From Rhodococcus sp. SMB37 (lineage in GTDB: Bacteria; Actinomycetota; Actinomycetes; Mycobacteriales; Mycobacteriaceae): a stretch of DNA of 64,000 nucleotides. The position numbers and the translations under genes were made by a program. This document shows, one piece after another, positions 59,701 to 64,000 of the stretch; the stretch's first letter is position 1; every line of letters starts with the position of its first letter. The stretch is from contig NZ_SLVY01000013.1 in NCBI RefSeq assembly GCF_004345605.1, forward strand, positions 62,001 through 126,000, in the 5' to 3' direction. Below the pieces are notes generated by a model, which saw only the letters and a list, made by a program, of their open reading frames with translations, was not told the DNA's origin and did not search any database.

Positions 59701-59971
59701 CGACGGTCGCCGTGAACTCCGGGTCGTCGATCGTCGTGCCCTCGGGTGCGGTGTAGAGAACCAGGACGTCACCGTTGGTGTCGCGGCCGAACGTGCCATC
59801 GGCCAGCTTCGCGGCCGTGACGGACTCCGAGCCGGGGTCGTCCCAGCCGCTCTGACTGAGGTGGTCGTTCAGGCTCAGGCCGTACCCGGCGAGCCCGAGC
59901 AACGCCGCGACCATCACCGCAATGACGGTGAAGCGCGCGCGGACGACGAGCTCTCCCCAACGGTCGAACAC
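56786..59971 (-). CDS. mmpL3: MmpL3-type RND transporter (trehalose monomycolate export)
   Basis: A 1,061-residue RND transporter with twelve expected membrane segments. The proton-relay Asp-Tyr pairs are visible in GLGLAIDYGLFMVSRFREEL and IYGLSTDYEVFLLSRM. The last ~330 residues are Pro/Gln/Gly/Arg-rich, ending QTISVSELIARQRRP. It is longer than the 944-residue mycobacterial MmpL3. Identity as MmpL3 rests on the order mmpL3 - NYN protein - trmB, the same as in mycobacteria, plus the sequence. It carries trehalose monomycolate across the inner membrane (family knowledge). It starts 9 bp after the NYN gene. Confidence 0.92.
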   Translation of the reverse strand: MFDRWGELVVRARFTVIAVMVAALLGLAGYGLSLNDHLSQSGWDDPGSESVTAAKLADGTFGRDTNGDVLVLYTAPEGTTIDDPEFTATVVDSLNTIFAEHSDKILKINGAYWPTDSAPALPALADETKQHGVASIAIAGDNDTEIANNFRDVKDVFYIDGVDVQLAGLQPVTNALNDTMANDIKRMEILAIPAVGVLLFFVFGGVIAAALPLITGGLTVVAANGIVRLITNFTEVNSFVAPVVSLIGLGLAIDYGLFMVSRFREELAEGYETAAAVRRTVITSGRTVVFSATMVITSLGGLLLFPQGFLKSVAYGAIATVSLAALTSVTVLPAILAILGKRIDKFGMKKFGQIQSNEQIENSFLGRLTRWVMLNPMKVTIPTVIGLLLLITPLTGIKFGGINETYLPPDHATRAAQAQFDELFPGQRTEPVKLVVQGAEGGDLNKIIETGSAAPGLVEKFSIEGPAKDGVRVLKAGLVDRNMTADTIDYLHSASWPDGVEVYVGGTPAIEQDSIAALLDTLPLMVVFVVALTTLLMFLAFGSLVLPIKAALMSALGLGSTLGILTWIFIDGHGASLLNFTPGPIMSPVLVLIIAIIYGLSTDYEVFLLSRMVEARSQGASTTESIRIGTSHTGRIITAAALILIVVTGAFAFSELVMMKYISYGMIAALIIDATVIRMFLVPAVMKLLGDDCWWAPAWMKRIQAKAGLAEPILADELMPEDVPELITVGMFGPSTITATGSHRFPKGAFGDADGANDMMTQPMPTIAAPRPASEQRRTRDLPPPRRSQGRPPAPRQPSQPGGPAPRGGAGLPPRRGDQVSAPIRRGRPGQPPVPPQQGPAQPPLPTRGMPAPGNASGALPRRGAAGPPQPVPPPQQGPAQSPQQGPAQQAQTPREQPPTAAMPPLPRRQRGSVPPPLPRTDVRPQAPTTNTGESPQTGAGRPGPGQGDAPRPQAPQPQAPRPGGRDPQAIESWLSQMRRAPSASGRNPDAPQQSEGHDPNYPVADGPEDRPELPQRGDHRRPPPSRDSRGPDTQGRRHRGDDDDAQTISVSELIARQRRP
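57307..57466 (-). repeat. Near-identical 19-bp repeats in the mmpL3 tail
   Basis: GTGCCGGACCCTGYTGGGG occurs at 57331-57349 and 57448-57466, and with one change at 57307-57325 (plus-strand reading). They encode repeats of Pro-Gln-Gln-Gly-Pro-Ala-Gln in the proline-rich cytoplasmic tail. Confidence 0.75.
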
Positions 59972-59980
59972 GTAGATCTC

Positions 59981-60673
59981 CTATTCGGCGACGCTCTTGC
60001 GCCCCGCAAGAAGGGCTGAAAGCGGTCGGAACGGCTGCAGCCACGCACCCTCGTCGGGCAGCGTTTCGAGGCTGACTCGCGGCAGCGGCTCACGGAACAC
60101 ACCGGGGATGTCCTCGAGATCGACGAAGTCGAGGATCTCGGAGGTCACCGCCCAGCTTGCATGCTCGCGGAATCCGAGCACCTGCACTGCGACGCCGGCT
60201 GCGGCAAGTTCCTCGAGTGGTTCCCGGAACGCCTGCCCGTCCGCGGACGCAACCATCACACCGGCAAGGCCCTCGCTGCGCCGCAGCTCGATGTGCTCGA
60301 GCATATCGGAGTCGACGTCGCTGTCCTCGTCGATCTTGGGCTTGGCGAACACCGCGAAGCCCACGTTACGCAGAGCTTCCACCCAGGGGCGCACGACGTC
60401 GGCGCTGCCCGGTGCGATGTTCGTGAAGACCGTCGCTTCGGCCTCGAGGGGAGAGGTGCGGTGACGCGACAGGTCGGCCGTGCGGCCGAGGAGCCAACGG
60501 CCCAGCGCATCGAACCGCGGCCGGTATGCAGCAGTCGGGCGCCCACCGAGGATCGCGCCGAGGCCCATGTCGAGGTTCGGTGCGTCCCACACGAGCAGCA
60601 CGCGCCCGGGTCGTTCGGTGCTCTCGATCAGGGCGGTGTCGGTCGCACCGGACACTTCTTCATGGACGCTCAT
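59981..60673 (-). CDS. NYN domain protein
   Basis: A 230-residue PIN-like NYN domain protein. The first acidic site is in VLLVWDAPNLDMGLGAI; the others fit KPKIDEDSDVDSDMLEHIE and GVMVASADGQAFREPLEEL. This fold is found in RNases and RNA-processing proteins. The ATG at 60673 overlaps the trmB stop by ATGA, and mmpL3 follows after 9 bp. The gene is conserved between trmB and mmpL3 in mycobacteria; its role there is not established. Confidence 0.88.
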   Translation of the reverse strand: MSVHEEVSGATDTALIESTERPGRVLLVWDAPNLDMGLGAILGGRPTAAYRPRFDALGRWLLGRTADLSRHRTSPLEAEATVFTNIAPGSADVVRPWVEALRNVGFAVFAKPKIDEDSDVDSDMLEHIELRRSEGLAGVMVASADGQAFREPLEELAAAGVAVQVLGFREHASWAVTSEILDFVDLEDIPGVFREPLPRVSLETLPDEGAWLQPFRPLSALLAGRKSVAE

Positions 60674-61416
60674 GCTCCGATCTTCCCCCAGACCATCTCG
60701 GCGATGTGGCTGCCCACCTGGTGAGCTTTGTCCTCGAACTTGGTGACGGGACGTTCGTGACTCATGGGGGACTCCCACGTCACATCTGTGAGCTGGGGTT
60801 CGGCGTTACCGGCTTCCAGGATCCACTCCGCGTATTCGGCGTGGTCGGTCGCGACATGCAACACGCCGCCCAGCTTCAGCCGGCTCGCGATGAGTGCGAA
60901 CGTCTTGGGTTGCAACAGCCGGCGTTTGTGGTGTCGTGCTTTCGGCCACGGGTCGGGGAAGAAGACCCGGACGCCGGTCAGTGATTCGGGCGCGACCATG
61001 TGCTCGAGGACCTCGACGGCGTCGCCGCGCAGGATCCGCAGATTGGACACGGGCGCGTCGGTCTCCGAGGTGCGTTCGATCCGCTGCAGAGTCTGCGCGA
61101 TGCCCGGGCGGTAGACCTCGATGGCGATCAGGTTGATGTGCGGCTCGGCCTGCGCCATCGCGACAGCAGCGGTGCCGGTGCCGGAACCGATCTCGAGCAC
61201 GAGAGGAGCCGAGCGGCCGAACCACGTGTCGGCGTCGAGCAGATCATCGCCGACATCGCGACCGAGTTCGGGCCAGCGGCGGTCCCATGCGTCCTGCTGC
61301 GGATCGGTGAGAGATCCGCGGCGAGAGCGGAAACTCGTCACCCGCGGGTACAGGCGGTTCCCCCTGGACGGCTGCTCGTCGAGCGTGTCGGTCGTGTCCT
61401 GATCGGAGTGGTTCAC
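60670..61416 (-). CDS. trmB: tRNA (guanine-N7)-methyltransferase
   Basis: A 248-residue class I methyltransferase. The SAM motif is LVLEIGSGTGTAAVAMAQ, followed by NLIAIEVYRPGIAQ. The TrmB hallmark VRVFFPDPWPKARHHKRRL is intact, and the substrate-side motif ends RPVTKFEDKAHQ. It makes m7G46 in tRNA. The GTG at 61416 is the first gene of the trmB-NYN-mmpL3 operon and is divergent from the P-loop pair. Confidence 0.95.
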   Translation of the reverse strand: MNHSDQDTTDTLDEQPSRGNRLYPRVTSFRSRRGSLTDPQQDAWDRRWPELGRDVGDDLLDADTWFGRSAPLVLEIGSGTGTAAVAMAQAEPHINLIAIEVYRPGIAQTLQRIERTSETDAPVSNLRILRGDAVEVLEHMVAPESLTGVRVFFPDPWPKARHHKRRLLQPKTFALIASRLKLGGVLHVATDHAEYAEWILEAGNAEPQLTDVTWESPMSHERPVTKFEDKAHQVGSHIAEMVWGKIGA

Positions 61417-61566
61417 CCGACCATTGTCACGTATCGCCAGAGTGCGTGGCAGGAGTGACCGGTGTGACCACAGGGTTTTCTCAGGTTGCAGGCCTCGGAG
61501 ACCACGCTCGGGGCGTGTCGGGGCGTGGTCTCTGACACAATTCCGTCGAAACGGCCGGGGGGCGTC

Positions 61567-62253
61567 ATGACAGGGAAGTCGAGCGAGCAGTATTCGGAGG
61601 CGCCGTATTCAAGGGCGCAGCATTCGGAGATGAGGGCGTGGCGCCGGATCGCGGATGAGGTGGATCGGCTGGATCCGGACGCCGGCCGCATGCTGCACTC
61701 TGCGCTCGCCCGGCACAGCGCGCCGTTGCGGATCCAGGTCGCGGGACGTGCAGGTGTCGGGCGAGAACACGTGCAGCGTGCACTGACCCGGCTTTGCGGG
61801 CTGCCCGGTGCGTGGGAGCCCGTCGTGGTCGATGCCCCTGGGGTCCCCGATCCCGTTCTCGACGCCGACGTGATGGTCTACGTGCTGCCCGCCCGGCTCG
61901 ATCCGACCTCGGTGCATCCCGCCGACCGGCGGTTCCTCGAAACGCTCGATTCCCGTCGCGTCGTGGTGGTGGTCACCGTCGACAGGGCAGTCCCCGGCCT
62001 CACGATGCCCGTGTTCGTGCAGGACGATCCGAATCTGGAGACAACGATCACCGACCGTGTCGCCGGTGCGTACTGCAGGCGGTTCGAGGATTTCGTGCGC
62101 ACGGTCGCGGGGATCGCGGCGTCGCCGCAGGCACGGGACGTGATCGAGGCGGCGCTCGAGGACGTTGCCGCCTCCGGTCTTTCGGTGTCCGAGCCTCCTG
62201 TGTCCGAGCCTCCTGTGTCCGAGTGTCCACTGCGCGGGACGGCGGTCCGGTGA
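61567..62253 (+). CDS. Protein with degenerate P-loop, first of a pair
   Basis: A 228-residue protein. A GTPase-like beginning is visible: LRIQVAGRAGVGREHVQRAL has the P-loop glycines, but Lys is replaced by Arg-Glu. DAPGVPDPVLDADVMVYVL mimics the switch/G3 region, and VVVVVTVDRAV the following strand. A 15-bp tandem repeat near the end encodes SEPPV-SEPPV. The ATG at 61567 follows a GGGGGG stretch. It overlaps the next gene by GTGA. In mycobacteria a gene pair of unknown function occupies the same place near mmpL3. Confidence 0.75.
   Translation: MTGKSSEQYSEAPYSRAQHSEMRAWRRIADEVDRLDPDAGRMLHSALARHSAPLRIQVAGRAGVGREHVQRALTRLCGLPGAWEPVVVDAPGVPDPVLDADVMVYVLPARLDPTSVHPADRRFLETLDSRRVVVVVTVDRAVPGLTMPVFVQDDPNLETTITDRVAGAYCRRFEDFVRTVAGIAASPQARDVIEAALEDVAASGLSVSEPPVSEPPVSECPLRGTAVR
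62187..62225 (+). repeat. 15-bp tandem repeat at the end of the first P-loop gene
   Basis: GTGTCCGAGCCTCCT is repeated twice and then partly a third time, giving in-frame VSEPP units. It is a likely site of length variation. Confidence 0.8.
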
Positions 62254-63599
62254 GCGACACCGACGACGTCTTGCGTCGCTGGAACCCGCGCGGCTGGGTA
62301 CGGCTGCACCGATCGTCGGTCCCGGAACCCGGCGGGGCAGTGGTGAGGGTCGCGGGGGTGGCGGGGTCCGGCCGCACCACGCTCACGGCCGAACTCACAG
62401 AACTCGGCGACGTCGTATATATCGAGGACGGGGACGCTCCGGTGGTGCTCATGGTGCTCGATGCCTCGTCGGTTCTCGGTCGTACCGAACTGGCCGTACT
62501 CGACGCGGCGGCGCGCGGCGCGGCCGAGGTGGTGTTCGCGTTCACCGGCATCGATCGGTATCCGAGATGGCGGTCGATCAGCGACCGGGACATCGAACTT
62601 CTGCATCGGCATGCGCTATGGCTCACACGCGTCGTGGTGATCCCGGTGTCGGCCGTCGCTGCGGCCCGGGCACGTGAACTCGGTGGTGATGCCGGTCGGG
62701 TGCTCGCGCTCGAATCGGGGATCGTCGGCGTGCACGAGGCGCTCCTCGCCGCGGTGGCTGCATCCGCGCCGGGCCGCGCGATGCGCGCCGCGGTGGTCGC
62801 GCAGACCCGCAGCATGATCGTCGACGAGATCGCTGTGCTCGCGGCCGCCGACGACACCGCGGAGCTCCGGGCCGAGCGCGAACGTCTCGCGACGCGACCG
62901 GTCGGCGCCGAACCTCGTCCGGACTTCCATCGAGCCCGGGTGGAGCTGATGCAGGAGCTCGCTGTGCGAGTGCGGGAGGCGTCGGTGGTGTTGCGCGACG
63001 TACTGGACGAGGGCTCGGCCGATCCCGGCAGCGTGGAGATTCTGCTGACCGCACATTCGCAACGCCTCAGGGACGAGGTCGCGGCAGCCGTCGAGCGCAG
63101 GCTCGGGGCTGTGGCACAGCCGCCGAGTGCGGAACCGGCTCCCGTCCCCCAGGTGCCCGGTCGTCGCCTCGATGATCGCCTTGCGCTCCTGCTGGGGGCA
63201 TCTGCCGGTGCGGGTCTCGGTCGCATGGCGGCCACCATGCTCGGTGCGATCCCGGTTGCGGTGTCGGTGCTGGTGACGGTCGTGTGTGGGGCGGTGGCCG
63301 CGTGGTGGCTCGTTCGTCTGCGCAGACAGCTGGCGCGTCGCGAGCTGATGCGGCGGTGGGTCGTCGACGAGTTGACCTCCCTTCGCGCGGACCTCGAGGC
63401 ATGGGTCCGCACGATGGCGTTCGACGCCGAATCGAAGCTCGGCCACGACGCTGTCGCGCGGGAGCGCGCACGCGCCACCGATCTGCACGAGCGGGTGGCA
63501 GCGATCGACGAGCGGATCCGTCGACGCATCGGAGAACAGCGGGCCCGTATCGCGGCGTGTGAACGAGACCTGGCGAGGTTGAATCCGGTGGAACGTTGA
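62250..63599 (+). CDS. Membrane-associated P-loop protein, second of a pair (dynamin-like layout)
   Basis: A 449-residue protein. The N-terminal domain has a Walker A-like VRVAGVAGSGRTTLTAEL in which the usual Lys is Arg, and a G4-like VVFAFTGIDRYPRW. A helical region with likely coiled coil follows (RAERERLATRP, VELMQELAVRVREASVVL). Two adjacent membrane segments lie near residues 310-355 (LLLGASAGAGLGRMAA, AIPVAVSVLVTVVCGAVAAW), then a long charged helix. This resembles bacterial dynamin-like or GTPase-of-envelope proteins. The GTG at 62250 overlaps the previous gene. No catalytic activity can be claimed. Confidence 0.78.
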   Translation: MSDTDDVLRRWNPRGWVRLHRSSVPEPGGAVVRVAGVAGSGRTTLTAELTELGDVVYIEDGDAPVVLMVLDASSVLGRTELAVLDAAARGAAEVVFAFTGIDRYPRWRSISDRDIELLHRHALWLTRVVVIPVSAVAAARARELGGDAGRVLALESGIVGVHEALLAAVAASAPGRAMRAAVVAQTRSMIVDEIAVLAAADDTAELRAERERLATRPVGAEPRPDFHRARVELMQELAVRVREASVVLRDVLDEGSADPGSVEILLTAHSQRLRDEVAAAVERRLGAVAQPPSAEPAPVPQVPGRRLDDRLALLLGASAGAGLGRMAATMLGAIPVAVSVLVTVVCGAVAAWWLVRLRRQLARRELMRRWVVDELTSLRADLEAWVRTMAFDAESKLGHDAVARERARATDLHERVAAIDERIRRRIGEQRARIAACERDLARLNPVER

Positions 63600-63681
63600 A
63601 TCCGGTGGAACCGATCGCGGATCCGGTGCGTCCAATCAGGTGAGGGAACGAACACCGCAGAACCGGATCTCAGGAGCAGGC

Positions 63682-64000
63682 ATGGCGGACACATTCCTCG
63701 GGCCCGACGGGCTCGGTGACCAGCACCTCGGTGGCGTCGACGCGTTCGATCCTGCGAGCACCGCTGCATGGGCGGATTCGGTGGACGCGACGACCGACCT
63801 CGACGGTGACGGGTTCCGCGACACCGTCGCCTTCGACAACGGGTTCGGTGCGCTGGTCGTGGCCACCGACACCGATCTCGACGGTCTCACCGATCGGCTC
63901 ACTGCTGTCGCCGACGACGGAGAATTCGGTGTATGGGAGTTCCACCGCGAGCTCGACGGAACACCTAGGTGGGACAGGATCGACGAAGGTACGATCGGAA
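63682..64000 (+). CDS. DUF6802-like acidic protein, 3' end outside window
   Basis: The frame is open from the ATG at 63682 (CAGGAGCAGG upstream) to the window end, so only 106 residues are visible. It is strongly acidic with calcium-binding-like repeats: TDLDGDGFRDT and TDTDLDGLTDR. That pattern fits the DUF6802 actinobacterial family. No signal peptide is visible in this part. It is on the same strand as the P-loop pair, 82 bp after its stop. Confidence 0.7.
   Translation, partial: MADTFLGPDGLGDQHLGGVDAFDPASTAAWADSVDATTDLDGDGFRDTVAFDNGFGALVVATDTDLDGLTDRLTAVADDGEFGVWEFHRELDGTPRWDRIDEGTIG

Overview
The window is a GC-rich chromosomal segment of a mycolic-acid actinobacterium (Mycobacteriales, most like Rhodococcus, Gordonia or Nocardia). 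Three things point there: an mmpL3 - NYN-domain - trmB block in the order known from mycobacteria, a WhiB protein, and many GTG starts with 4-bp ATGA/GTGA overlaps and leaderless-type promoters. No rRNA, tRNA or CRISPR array was seen.

The left half (1-34,400) is mostly CoA-thioester catabolism. It opens with a truncated acyl-CoA synthetase, a TetR regulator and an acyl-CoA dehydrogenase pair (2-4,087), then a DoxX protein. Next lies a CoA-transferase beta-subunit pseudogene (4,721-7,576, minus) split by a 2.1-kb tnpB-only insertion sequence. A LysR regulator, a class III CoA-transferase, a thiolase and a WhiB gene follow. Then come a divergent SDR/dienelactone hydrolase pair, a two-subunit 2-oxoacid:ferredoxin oxidoreductase (korAB), an F420-type LLM oxidoreductase, an amidohydrolase, an apparently permuted CoA-transferase and an enoyl-CoA hydratase. 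A compact module follows (22,320-26,813): two MaoC hydratases, an HpcH/HpaI-type CoA lyase, an acyl-CoA dehydrogenase and a GntR regulator. Two promoters of this module and the thiolase promoter 14 kb away share the motif AATGGCCGTACA, which suggests one regulon. A PQQ-type sugar dehydrogenase lipoprotein, a fold-III PLP enzyme, a RibD-C reductase with a divergent TetR and twin operators, and an amidohydrolase-TetR-hydrolase-Ddn operon complete this half.

The middle (34,800-45,700) holds a five-gene nitrate/sulfonate-type ABC uptake operon with a flavin-dependent dehydrogenase-like enzyme and a DUF4242 protein. It also has an orphan CbiM/NikM with a C-terminal PDGLE-type domain, a lone acyl-CoA dehydrogenase, two TetR regulators, and an ABC-F ATPase with an alpha/beta hydrolase.

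The right part (45,800-64,000) is envelope and signalling. A penicillin-binding lipoprotein is followed by a paralogue that has lost its catalytic motifs. Then come a TSUP exporter, a DUF3054 protein, YceI, a lysyl-PG-synthase-type membrane protein, a membrane class III adenylate cyclase, a two-component system and a DUF1707 protein. The mmpL3 - NYN - trmB operon follows, divergent from two genes with degenerate P-loops. The window ends inside a secreted-type DUF6802-like gene.

Most worth a second look: the tnpB element with reconstructable ends and a predictable guide, the three-promoter operator, the pseudo-PBP, the degenerate P-loop pair beside mmpL3, and a 37-bp palindrome that ends on the LysR start codon.
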